Shown piece after piece: positions 7,203 through 15,668 of a DNA stretch of 38,673 bases. Every line of letters begins with the position of its first letter. The first letter of the stretch is position 1. The notes beneath the pieces are model-generated. The model had not been told where the DNA came from and did no database searches. It saw only the letters and a list, made by a program, of their open reading frames with translations. The stretch is taken from contig VGRX01000009.1 of assembly GCA_016875215.1 (NCBI GenBank), forward strand, positions 1-38,673, given 5' to 3'. The position numbers and the translations under genes are program-made. This stretch comes from Deltaproteobacteria bacterium (GTDB taxonomy: Bacteria > Myxococcota_A > UBA9042 > CAIXZC01).

Positions 7203-10200
7203 CTAGTCGCGGGTGGGCGCATCGACGACCTCGACCGCCAGCCCGGCAAGCCGCCTGGCGGAGGAGAGGAACTGGGCCAGCCCGGCATAGTCATCCGGAG
7301 ACACCGCAACCGGGGCTGCCGAGGCCCGCTTGGTCAGCCGAAGCCTGTCCCCGCTGTTCTCCACCTGCAGATCGATCCTGCCGAACTCGCAGTCCAGCTC
7401 CTGTTTGCCCGCGGCCACGACGAAGCGGCCGGCCTCGGTCTCGAGCTCGATGTCCAGCTCGATGTCGTAGAAGCCCGGGAAGTAGAGAGGGGATGTCCGG
7501 ACCGGGAGCTGGGTGAACTCCCGGGCCGGAATCGGCGGCATCAGCAGCAGGAAGCGCTCTTCGGCCGTCGGAGAGCGGGCGAACTCCACGCCCAGCACGG
7601 CCTTGCGCCCCCGGATGTCGAACCGGGCCTGCTCGACGTGCACCTCGGGCAGGACCTGGCCCAGCACGCCTGCTGCCAGCCGTTCCACCTGCTCCGCTGC
7701 CCCGTCCGCTTCTCTCCGGAGCTCGGCCGCAGCCTGCCCCATACCCCCGATCTCCAGGTGCCCGGCCAGCGCCCCGTCTCCGTCTATCGTCCCCCTCACC
7801 ACGATCTTCCACGAATCCACTGCACCTGCCCTGGGAAGGGTCACGAAGAGCCTGGGGTTCAGGGGGGTGAGAACAAGTCCGGGGCGCCCCGCGAACGACC
7901 GCCGCAACTTCCCCGGCGGCGACAGCGGATCATAGGGGTCGAACCACGCCGGCTCCCTGCCCCCAACATAGACCACCGTCCCATCGAATCCGGCCAGCGA
8001 AGGACGCAGGAGATCCAGCGGTGGGGCCGCTGCCGAGCTCACCGCGACCAGGTGAGCGTCCAGCCCGGCCTGGAGCATGGCACAGTACACTGCCAACACG
8101 CCGCTCCCGCTCCCCGTCTCCAGCGTCTGTGAGAAGCTGCGCGACAACACCCCAACCCCGGAATCCACCTCCACCCGCGCCAGCACCTCACGATAGAGCG
8201 CCTCGGCGGACCCCCTCCCGGACCGGAATGGCGAGGGGACGTCGCAAAGCCTTCCCGCCTTGTCCCCGACGCCATCGCGTAGCCGGGTCCAGTCGAGACA
8301 ACGACTCGTCACCTCGACCATGGAGACCCCCGCCTCGGGGTCCGGGCACCACGGCTCGGCCGGCACCGGCGCCACCTTCCGGCGAACGAATTCCCACTTC
8401 CCGGACCTTGGAGCACCGACCTCCACCTCGCCGTGCCGGTGGAACACCAGGTCGGCCCCGCCGTGCACGACCACGTAGCGGGTCAGGAACACCGGCAGAT
8501 CCCGGTGGCCGAAATAGAACGGAGGGAGTCGGAGACAGCCCCCGAGCGAGTCGGCCTGCAACTCCCGGACCGTCCGGCGCAGGACGAAGTCGCCGGGTGC
8601 GAGCCCGGGCAGGGAGATCGTGTCCTTGCCGGCCCCCGAGGCACCGGTCTCTTCGGGCCCCCGCCAGCTCCCGTCTGCCTTGCGAACCGCGAGCTCCAGC
8701 AGCTCCTCGTCCGCAGCCAGGCTGATCTCCCCCACCGATTCCGCCGCATCCGGGGATTCCAGGTGAGTCAGGGTTGTCAGGACCAGCGTGAACCAGCCGT
8801 TGCGGGATGGGACGGCGATCGCCTCATCCAGCACCACCACCTGCGGCATGTCGTGGCCGAACCCGGATTCCAGGTAGGCCTGGACCGCCTCCTCAGGGTC
8901 GGTCCAGTCGCTTCGGGTCCGCTCCCAGGTGAACAGCCGACCCGCTTGAGACCTGATCCCTCCCATCGCGGCCGGATGGTCCCGCAGCGCCTCGCCCAGC
9001 AGGGCAGCCCGGGCGGTCTTCCCGCGGGACAGCCACCAGTCCACCAGCATCCAACCGACCGTGAGATCGCTCGCGGACAGCCGGAGCAACGCTTCCTCGA
9101 CCGCCGGGTCGTCCCCGGACAGGAGCGACGGCAGGAGCCGCAGGCGGAAGGTCCGGCCCGCATCCCGGAAGAGCTCGACCGCGTCCTCGCTCTTCGGCCG
9201 GCCGGCAAAGGGACGGAGGAGCCGCTCCACCCCTTCGCACACTACGGGCAACGATTCCGCAGCCGGGATCTCCGAGCGTTCCAGGCGACGCGACACCCAT
9301 CGTGTCAGGACCTCGCAGTCCTGCGGATACCGGCTGAAAGCAGCCTCGACGTATTCGTCGAGCAATGGGGTCCACTGGCGGCTCAACGCCAGCTCCGCCT
9401 GCACGAGCAGCCCGTCCGCGGTTTCGAGGCAGGCCGGGTCTGCGTCGTTCAGAATCGTCTCGGCAGCCTGGTCCTCACCGTTTCCCAATCGGGTGCGCAC
9501 AGTGTCGAGGAGTGCTCGGCAGGTACCTTCGCCAGGCCCACCGGGGGCCCGATTCCCCGCCTCGGAAGCGGCGGTCGAGGCGGTCGCCGAGCCGGCAGCC
9601 GCTCCGCCCCGTTCCGAGTCCTGAACCAGAGTCCACCGCCGCAACGCCGGGCCCGCCGCTGCGGACCCTTGCGCGGACTGCGCCCCCCCGCCGGCCGGGG
9701 GAGCCTCGACCGCGGCATCCCGGGGCAGAATCCGGATCTCGGGAGGCAGAGTGGTCAGAACCGCCTGGATGACGTCCAGGAAGTGCTCTCCCGCAGCGAA
9801 CCGCACGGACAGGTAGAGGTCGCTCCCGCCCCCGGCCGAACGATCGCTCACGGCCAGGGCCTCCCCGTCGAGCCACACCGACGCCGGGTTGGGAAGCTCC
9901 AGGTGCAGGTACAGCACCTCGTCCCCTCGCACGGTGAAACGGAACCGCGTCGTCTGTACGGTCCCGAGCCAGGCCGGGCCGGGCGGATCCCCAGGCGGCG
10001 CCACCGGAACCGCGGACAGGGCGGTCACGACCGGAGCGGACGACATCGACGTGCGACCGGCAGCAGGGGAAAGACGCAACGGCTCCATCGACGCCACGGC
10101 CGCGTCCCTGTACTTGAGCCCTGCACCGTGGGCCAGCGCATGCATCCGGTAGACGTGCGCGGCGTCCAGGCGCGTCCTGGCGGCTCGCTCCGAAAGGAAC

Positions 10201-10460
10201 GCAACCCGGCCATCCAGCGGGCAGCGCTCGAGCCACTCCTCGAGCTGAATGGCAGCGGACCTCGCCCTGCCGTCGTCCTCCGCCAGGTAATCCGCCCAGA
10301 GCCCGCATGCCTCGCCCAGATCCATCCGGTCGAGAGCCTCGAGCGCCGCATTCTCCTGCGCCGCGGCAGCATCGATCCACGCGACCGCTAGCGCCGCGAC
10401 CGCAGCAGCCGCAAGCACACCCGACCTCCAACGGACCCCGGGGGAGGTTTCACTTCTCAT
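7203..10460 (-). CDS. Secreted transglutaminase-like protein, catalytic Cys and His lost
   Basis: A 1085-residue protein with an N-terminal signal sequence (hydrophobic 14-30, AAAAQ cleavage site) starting at ATG 10460, behind GAGGGGGTGG. The plan parallels the upstream gene: N-terminal module, helical repeats, a DUF3857-like beta domain around residues 560-640, a transglutaminase-like core around 740-850, and a C-terminal beta domain. Aligning by eye with the paralogue's GDCKDK block (both run into an AGxxAHxVA stretch), the catalytic Cys position is Ser784 (TGSGSG) and the His of DHAIAYL is Gly827 (DGTVVYV), while the Asp (FDP, 841) is kept. It is therefore probably a pseudoenzyme with a binding or scaffold role. 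Its start overlaps the paralogue's stop by 11 nt and it is followed by the ABC permeases. Confidence 0.85.
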   Translation of the reverse strand: MRSETSPGVRWRSGVLAAAAVAALAVAWIDAAAAQENAALEALDRMDLGEACGLWADYLAEDDGRARSAAIQLEEWLERCPLDGRVAFLSERAARTRLDAAHVYRMHALAHGAGLKYRDAAVASMEPLRLSPAAGRTSMSSAPVVTALSAVPVAPPGDPPGPAWLGTVQTTRFRFTVRGDEVLYLHLELPNPASVWLDGEALAVSDRSAGGGSDLYLSVRFAAGEHFLDVIQAVLTTLPPEIRILPRDAAVEAPPAGGGAQSAQGSAAAGPALRRWTLVQDSERGGAAAGSATASTAASEAGNRAPGGPGEGTCRALLDTVRTRLGNGEDQAAETILNDADPACLETADGLLVQAELALSRQWTPLLDEYVEAAFSRYPQDCEVLTRWVSRRLERSEIPAAESLPVVCEGVERLLRPFAGRPKSEDAVELFRDAGRTFRLRLLPSLLSGDDPAVEEALLRLSASDLTVGWMLVDWWLSRGKTARAALLGEALRDHPAAMGGIRSQAGRLFTWERTRSDWTDPEEAVQAYLESGFGHDMPQVVVLDEAIAVPSRNGWFTLVLTTLTHLESPDAAESVGEISLAADEELLELAVRKADGSWRGPEETGASGAGKDTISLPGLAPGDFVLRRTVRELQADSLGGCLRLPPFYFGHRDLPVFLTRYVVVHGGADLVFHRHGEVEVGAPRSGKWEFVRRKVAPVPAEPWCPDPEAGVSMVEVTSRCLDWTRLRDGVGDKAGRLCDVPSPFRSGRGSAEALYREVLARVEVDSGVGVLSRSFSQTLETGSGSGVLAVYCAMLQAGLDAHLVAVSSAAAPPLDLLRPSLAGFDGTVVYVGGREPAWFDPYDPLSPPGKLRRSFAGRPGLVLTPLNPRLFVTLPRAGAVDSWKIVVRGTIDGDGALAGHLEIGGMGQAAAELRREADGAAEQVERLAAGVLGQVLPEVHVEQARFDIRGRKAVLGVEFARSPTAEERFLLLMPPIPAREFTQLPVRTSPLYFPGFYDIELDIELETEAGRFVVAAGKQELDCEFGRIDLQVENSGDRLRLTKRASAAPVAVSPDDYAGLAQFLSSARRLAGLAVEVVDAPTRD

Positions 10461-13400
10461 CGACCACCCCCTCGACCCCTGCCAGGGCCGCCCGAAGCTG
10501 CTGCACCAGCCGCCGGAACGCGGGGTACCGCTCCACCGGAACCGAACGGCTCCTCTGCTCCAGCCTCAGCTCCAGCCGGGCCCCGCCGTCCGGAAGCGCC
10601 TCGACCTGGAGGGTAAACGCGGCATCCTCCTCATCGGCGGCCTGGAAGATCCCGACGGGCATCCGCACCGTTCCCGGATGGAGATCCAGCCGCACTTCCT
10701 GCACGTATCGGTAGCCGAACACGAGCACCTGCTTCCGCTCCGGCAGCGATGTCGCCCGCGTCAGGGCCTCCAGGTCAGGGGTCAGCCTCAGGACCGACCC
10801 CGGAGCAACCCAGCTGCCCGAGACCGCGATGCGAAGCTCGGGGACCGGTCCGCAGGTCAGCTCCTCCTCGATCCCCGTGATATCGGCCCCGGGCAGATAG
10901 TCCGCCAGGTAGGACTCGAGCTCTCCCTCCCATGCGCCCCGGTTCTCCGCAATGGATTGGACCCGCCAGACGAACTGACCGGTGAAGCGGATCTCCCCGG
11001 CAAAGAGCATCGGACTTCCGGCCGATACCGAGAGGTCCAGCACGGAACGATTGTCCTGTGCGGGCCCCTCCCGGAAGACGACCTTGCGGGGCACACGGGA
11101 ATCCAGGATGACGCCCCCTCCCCCCTCCACCTGCCAGGGGACAAGCCCCAACCCCACGAACCTCGAGGTGGGATCGAAGAAGACGTCCAGCTCGTCCAGG
11201 TACGCGATGGCATGGTCGTAGGAGGTCGGAGCACCAGGGTCCAGCACCTCGGCCCCCAACGCCACCGTGCTCGCAGCCACGACGTGCGCCGGAATCCCCG
11301 CCTCGGCCAGGAGCGTCACCAGCAGCAGGCTCTTGTCCTTGCAGTCGCCGAACCCGCGACGGAACACCTCGGCCGGCGGGTAGGGCTTGAGCCCGTGAAC
11401 ACCGAACTCCAGACCGACATAGCGCACCTCGTCGGCCACGTATCTGCAGATCGCCTCGGTCAACGCCGTGCGGTCGCCTCCGGTCTCCCCGGCCAGTCGG
11501 GCCACCAGGCGCTTCATCGAGGCATCACCGCCGACTGCCGGCGAGACGACCGGCGCGTACCATCGGGCGAAGTCCTCCCAGGTGGCAAGCGTCGAGTACT
11601 CCAGGTGGGCCGTGCTCCTGAAGCGTCCCGGCCCCAGCGGCTCGTCGGCCTGCGCCGGAATGGGACCGAAACGGAGCCAGTGCACCACCCCCTCCTCGCC
11701 CGAGGTCACGTCCTGCTCGACCGTCAACCCTACCGAGTCCGGTCCGGCTCGATGGAAGAGGTCGGTCCCGGGCGGCATCGAGATCTCGACCTCCACCCCG
11801 TGCTTCGGGTAGTCGGCCTGCAGCCAGACGACCCCGGAGAACGGCGTCCGCAGCGGGGACGGAGACGAGTCCACCCCCCAGGCAGCCACCGCGACGTCCC
11901 CGGCAGCCAGCGCGGGAAACGTGAAGGTCACCTGCCGCATGTCGTAGTACAGGTTGAACTCCTCCTCGCTCACTCCGATGTCACCGTACGGAACCGCCAC
12001 CGGCTTCGAACCGTCCGCCCGCAGCACCGCGGCCCTCAGCACCGTCGCCTCCTCGAGATAGGAATCGTACGCCACGCCGAGCCTCAACCTCCCTTCCTCC
12101 ACCGGAGCCAATGCCTTGACCGCAACCCACCGTTCGAGCTGCCAGGCCCGGTTCGGGTGCGCCATGATGTGGGTTCGGTCCATCACCCCCACGAGACGCT
12201 GCACCCCGGTTGCCGGTACCGATGCAGCTACCCTCCGGATCTCGTCGTCAGAGAACCGCGGGCGGAGAACATCCCCTTCCGACTGGAGCCTCGCCAGCAA
12301 CCCTCGGAGGTTCCGGTCCTGCGGATGCAGGCGCAGCACCCGCTTCCAGAGCGCAAGCGCCCTCTCCCGGTTGCCGGCCCGGTAGTGGAACTCGGCAGCC
12401 CGCTCCAGCAGGTACGGATGATGCGGCGCCCACGCTTCGAGGCTGCCGTAGAGCTCTGCCGCACGGGCCTGCTCCCGCGCAGTCTCGAGCCCGGAGGCCA
12501 GCACGTGTCTCAGGAACGGCATCGTCGGGAAGAGCCAGTTGAGGCGCTCCGCCAGCTTCACCTCTTCGGACGCTCGGCCGAGCTTCTCCAGCAGGAAGAG
12601 CTGGGTGGCTGCCATCTCGTAGTCCCCGGGCCACTCCTCGAGGTAGCTGCCTGCCAGGTCGGAAGCCTCCTGGTAGCGCTCCTGCTCCGAGAGCACCTCC
12701 GACAGGGCGGACACCAACGCCGGGACCTTCCCTGCACGGGCCAGCGCCGCTCGGAGCATCTCCTCCACGTGCAAGCTCAACCCGCTGGCCGACAGGGGTT
12801 CCCTGGCGACCAGAGCGGCCTGCGCTTCCAACTCGGGAGTCAGGCAGGCACGACCGCCGTCCGGGCACAGACTCCGCAGCTTTCCCAATCCATCCAGCAC
12901 ACGTCCGGCCCGCAGGAGGTAGGCCGCGTGGGAAAGCACCATCTCCGGGCGATCGCCCCACACGGCATCCCCGCGGGACAGGACCTCGTGCAGCACCGGG
13001 CTCCCTTCCAGGCACTCGATCGCTTCGAGCCACTCGGGCAACGTGTCCAGCTCGGCCTCAGCCACCAGGGACTCCGCACCGTCGCCGCCGTACCCTGCCC
13101 CGGAAGCCCGCTCCAGGAAGCACGCCAGCAGCAGCTTCTCCGTCGATTCGGGCAGCGAATCGAGGGACTGCCGGACGGTCACCCCCTCCACCGACTTGCT
13201 CTTCCTGCCCGTGGACGAGCTTCGGCCTCCTTTGCCCGAAAGCGGCAGCTCGCCTCCGTCCGGCCGGGTCAGCCGGGCCGCCACACGCACCGGCGCAGCC
13301 TGCGGAAGAAAGCGCAGCTCCACCCGGGTCGTTCCCGGTGCCAGCCGACAGAAAACGACGTGCTGATCCCAGAAGAAGCTGGTGTGCGGCTCCAACGCCG

Positions 13401-13986
13401 TGCACTCTCCTCCGACACAGACTTCTTCGAGATCCGCGGCGGAGACACGGAGCGCAACCGGGGCCTCCGACCGGACCGCCACGTCCGCCCAGATCAACAC
13501 CGGCTCGCCGGGGGGAAGCTCCAGGAAGTCAGCCCCCCGGACCTCCCCCGAGATCGGGTCGGCCGGAAGCTCCGCCTCCTCCCCTTCGGGAGTCCGGATC
13601 CGCCACGTCCGGATGAACCCGAGCCGTGCCGTCAGGCGGGAAGCGTCCTCCCGCCGACCGGCAACCCGCTGCTCCAGCGCCATCCGCCGATCGAGCACCT
13701 GCGCAACCAGCGGATGCTGCCCCGACGCCCGTCGCCAGCGGCCGAACATCTCCAGGCACCGGGCATGTCCGACCCCCAGGCAGAGGGATGCCGCCTGCTC
13801 CACCACCAGGACTCCGACGGCCTCTCCTCGCAGACGCAGGAAGCGGGCATCCAGCGCATCGAGCCTCGGCTGAGCGCACAACCCCTCCCCTCCGGCAAGC
13901 ACAACGCAGACCAGTGCCGCCAGCCGCGAGACGAGAAGTCCCCGGCCGCGGCCCGGTGCACCGGCTACCGACAGCGTCTCTTCCAT
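10450..13986 (-). CDS. Secreted DUF3857/transglutaminase-like protein with TPR repeats
   Basis: A 1178-residue protein. The ATG at 13986 opens a signal peptide (basic RGRG, hydrophobic LAALVCVVLAGG, LCAQ cleavage). The middle of the protein (about 480-620) contains helix pairs of TPR type, for example AAEFHYRAGNRERALALWKR. A DUF3857-like domain follows (about 640-830), then a transglutaminase-like cysteine-protease-fold core. Its triad is intact: Cys882 in GFGDCKDKSLLL, His925 in DHAIAYL and Asp938 in FFDPTS. A beta-rich domain closes the protein. Such enzymes sit in the cell envelope and may cleave or cross-link peptides; the substrate is unknown. The start lies 22 nt inside the 3' end of the methyltransferase gene, and the stop overlaps the inactive paralogue's start, so the three are probably co-transcribed. 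Confidence 0.88.
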   Translation of the reverse strand: MEETLSVAGAPGRGRGLLVSRLAALVCVVLAGGEGLCAQPRLDALDARFLRLRGEAVGVLVVEQAASLCLGVGHARCLEMFGRWRRASGQHPLVAQVLDRRMALEQRVAGRREDASRLTARLGFIRTWRIRTPEGEEAELPADPISGEVRGADFLELPPGEPVLIWADVAVRSEAPVALRVSAADLEEVCVGGECTALEPHTSFFWDQHVVFCRLAPGTTRVELRFLPQAAPVRVAARLTRPDGGELPLSGKGGRSSSTGRKSKSVEGVTVRQSLDSLPESTEKLLLACFLERASGAGYGGDGAESLVAEAELDTLPEWLEAIECLEGSPVLHEVLSRGDAVWGDRPEMVLSHAAYLLRAGRVLDGLGKLRSLCPDGGRACLTPELEAQAALVAREPLSASGLSLHVEEMLRAALARAGKVPALVSALSEVLSEQERYQEASDLAGSYLEEWPGDYEMAATQLFLLEKLGRASEEVKLAERLNWLFPTMPFLRHVLASGLETAREQARAAELYGSLEAWAPHHPYLLERAAEFHYRAGNRERALALWKRVLRLHPQDRNLRGLLARLQSEGDVLRPRFSDDEIRRVAASVPATGVQRLVGVMDRTHIMAHPNRAWQLERWVAVKALAPVEEGRLRLGVAYDSYLEEATVLRAAVLRADGSKPVAVPYGDIGVSEEEFNLYYDMRQVTFTFPALAAGDVAVAAWGVDSSPSPLRTPFSGVVWLQADYPKHGVEVEISMPPGTDLFHRAGPDSVGLTVEQDVTSGEEGVVHWLRFGPIPAQADEPLGPGRFRSTAHLEYSTLATWEDFARWYAPVVSPAVGGDASMKRLVARLAGETGGDRTALTEAICRYVADEVRYVGLEFGVHGLKPYPPAEVFRRGFGDCKDKSLLLVTLLAEAGIPAHVVAASTVALGAEVLDPGAPTSYDHAIAYLDELDVFFDPTSRFVGLGLVPWQVEGGGGVILDSRVPRKVVFREGPAQDNRSVLDLSVSAGSPMLFAGEIRFTGQFVWRVQSIAENRGAWEGELESYLADYLPGADITGIEEELTCGPVPELRIAVSGSWVAPGSVLRLTPDLEALTRATSLPERKQVLVFGYRYVQEVRLDLHPGTVRMPVGIFQAADEEDAAFTLQVEALPDGGARLELRLEQRSRSVPVERYPAFRRLVQQLRAALAGVEGVVDEK

Positions 13987-14729
13987 TCGTACATGGCCAG
14001 CGCTGCCGCCACGTTTGCGTTGTACGATTCGATGCCCTGCATCGGCAGCGCCACAACGGAGATCTTTACATGCTTCGTGCAGATCAGGCCACTGGTTTGT
14101 GCGAGCCCCCCGCCTTCCTGGCCCACCACGAGACCTGTCCGCTCCGGAAACTCGAATCCGGCCACCGGCTCCCCCCGGGCATCCAGGCCTACCAACTCCA
14201 GGCCGAGCCCCTGGAGCCGAGCCGGGTCGTCGATGGGATGCAGCGGCAGCTTGAATACCGCCCCCGCCGAGGTCCTGACCGACTTCGGATGGAACGGATG
14301 CGCACACGACGGCAGGAGGAACGCTCCCGAGGCCCCCAACCCCGCAGCGGTCCGTATCACCGCCCCTACGTTGATCGGATCCTGGAGCGGAACCACCAGG
14401 TAGAGCCCCTTGGCCAGCGTCCCGGACGGCTCGCGGATCAACCCGTCGACGGCCGCGTCCAGCATGGGTTGCCCCGTTCCGAAACGGTCCAGCTCGGAAA
14501 ACAGGCCCCGGGCAAGCTCATGCCGCCGGATCTCCGGGCCGCCGGGCAGCTCCCCATCGAATCCCTCCGGCACGATCCAGGCCAGCCGCTCAGGCGGCTG
14601 CGAGTTGGCCACCTCGCGGCAGATGCGGGCCCCGCAGACCAGGGTGCGCCCGGTCCTGCGCACCTCCCCGTCCGCCTGGCGCCGCCACGTCTTGAACCGG
14701 GAGTTGGATGGGCTCTGGATGGCTGTCAT
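13965..14729 (-). CDS. SpoU/TrmH-family RNA 2'-O-methyltransferase
   Basis: A 254-residue protein that methylates a ribose 2'-OH in tRNA or rRNA using S-adenosylmethionine; the exact target nucleotide cannot be read from the sequence. The three SPOUT motifs are clear: motif 1 DPINVGAVIRTAAGLGA, motif 2 LVVGQEGGGL, and motif 3 ISVVALPMQGIESYNANVA, which forms the trefoil knot. The N-terminal part (about 1-80) resembles the substrate-binding region of RlmB/TsnR-type enzymes. Motif 3 has Tyr-Asn where most family members have Leu-Asn. The start is the ATG at 14729, giving MTAIQSPSNS; sequence upstream reads as a degenerate repeat. It lies 85 nt after rsmG, and its last 22 nt overlap the transglutaminase gene. 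Confidence 0.88.
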   Translation of the reverse strand: MTAIQSPSNSRFKTWRRQADGEVRRTGRTLVCGARICREVANSQPPERLAWIVPEGFDGELPGGPEIRRHELARGLFSELDRFGTGQPMLDAAVDGLIREPSGTLAKGLYLVVPLQDPINVGAVIRTAAGLGASGAFLLPSCAHPFHPKSVRTSAGAVFKLPLHPIDDPARLQGLGLELVGLDARGEPVAGFEFPERTGLVVGQEGGGLAQTSGLICTKHVKISVVALPMQGIESYNANVAAALAMYEWKRRCR

Positions 14730-14792
14730 CGTTCGACCCCGTGCAGGCCGGCCGCTGTCCACCGCACCCGTTGATGCGCTGAGAGCCTCCGG

Positions 14793-14818
14793 CCCACTGC
14801 TCGCTGCCCACTGCTCAC
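14793..14818. repeat. Degenerate CACTGCTC/GCTGCC tandem repeat at the rsmG 3' end
   Basis: CCCACTGCTC occurs twice, 14 nt apart, separated by GCTG. The second copy runs through the rsmG stop codon (14815-14817). It occupies part of the 85-nt gap before the methyltransferase gene. On the minus strand it reads as (TG)AGCAGTGGGC repeats. It looks like one of several families of short degenerate repeats at gene ends in this window. Confidence 0.6.
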
Positions 14819-15525
14819 TTCTTCCTGTACACCACCAGCCTGCGCCCGCTTGCGGTGCCGGGAAGCAAGTAGGCATGGTCCGCGACCTCGGCGAACTCAC
14901 GGCCCAACGCCCGGCCCGCAATCACCTTCTCCGCGTCCACCGCAGGCCCCTTCATGAAGATCACCAGCCCTCCGGCCGGCAGGAAGGGGCGGACTCGCCG
15001 CAGAGTCTCGCGAATCCCCTCGACGGCCCGGGTGATCACGCCACCGACCGCCAGGTCGAAGCCCTTGTCGATGCTCCGCTCCACGGCCGTCAGCCCCTGG
15101 AGCGCCAGGTCGGCGCAGACCTCCTTGAGGAATGCAGCCTTCTTGCGCTGCGCCTCGGCCAGCACCACCTCGGTCTGAGGCGACGCAATCTTCAGCGGCA
15201 CGCCGGGAAAACCGGCCCCGCTTCCGAGATCGAGCAGCGGCGACGGGAGGCGGGGCAGGTAGCGCAGCACCAGGAGGCTGTCCACGTAGTGCTTCAGCAC
15301 GATGTCCTGCAGGGTCCAGATGCGCGTCAGGTTGTGCGACCGGTTTGCCTCGACGAGCCGATTGTGGAAGCGTGCGAGCCGCTCGACCTGGTCCCCCGCC
15401 AGGTCGATTCCCCGCTCGGAGAGCATGAGGGCGAGCGTCGCTGCGTCCGCCCGGGGATCCCCGGCATCCTGCTCCATGCGCCGCTGCCGGCCTTGTCTCG
15501 AACGGAGCTCGTCCAGATCCGCCAT
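14815..15525 (-). CDS. rsmG: 16S rRNA m7G527 methyltransferase RsmG (GidB)
   Basis: A 236-residue protein that methylates N7 of a guanine in the 530 loop of 16S rRNA. The SAM-binding motif LLDLGSGAGFPGVPLKI is exactly that of the family, followed by EAQRKKAAFLKEV and the later conserved segment VGGVITRAVEGI. The N-terminal helix includes NRSHNLTRIW, close to the family's usual N(L)T pattern. The start at ATG 15525 (MADLDEL) has a G-rich GATGGGGGG stretch 6-7 nt upstream; ATG 15546 or 15477 are alternatives. Downstream of valS and upstream of the SpoU methyltransferase, it forms a translation-related group. Its stop codon lies inside a short degenerate repeat. Confidence 0.95.
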   Translation of the reverse strand: MADLDELRSRQGRQRRMEQDAGDPRADAATLALMLSERGIDLAGDQVERLARFHNRLVEANRSHNLTRIWTLQDIVLKHYVDSLLVLRYLPRLPSPLLDLGSGAGFPGVPLKIASPQTEVVLAEAQRKKAAFLKEVCADLALQGLTAVERSIDKGFDLAVGGVITRAVEGIRETLRRVRPFLPAGGLVIFMKGPAVDAEKVIAGRALGREFAEVADHAYLLPGTASGRRLVVYRKK

Positions 15526-15635
15526 TCCAGCCCCCCATCGGGGCATGCCCCGACCCGCATCGCATGAAACAGTTCCGGCCTTCTGCCCGGATTGTCGCGG
15601 CCGTTTGCCGTGCTTGCCTCTCTGCCGTTCTCTTT

Positions 15636-15660
15636 CCCCGGCCCCTGGCCCCCGGCCCCC
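15636..15660. repeat. GC-rich CCCCTGGCC/CCCGGCC degenerate repeat downstream of valS
   Basis: About three imperfect copies of a 7-8 nt CCCCGGC/CCCTGGC unit lie 9 nt after the valS stop codon, in the 143-nt gap before rsmG. The stretch is nearly pure C/G in strand-biased form. No hairpin followed by a U-tract is visible, so I do not call it a terminator. It resembles in position, though not in sequence, the repeats at the rsmG and yraN 3' ends. Confidence 0.5.
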
Positions 15661-15668
15661 GTTTCGAC

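Noticed and set aside
10678-14403. 1241-aa plus-strand ORF opposite the transglutaminase gene
   Set aside because: Arg/Gln/His/Pro-rich antisense shadow with no domain; the minus strand has signal peptide, TPR and catalytic motifs.
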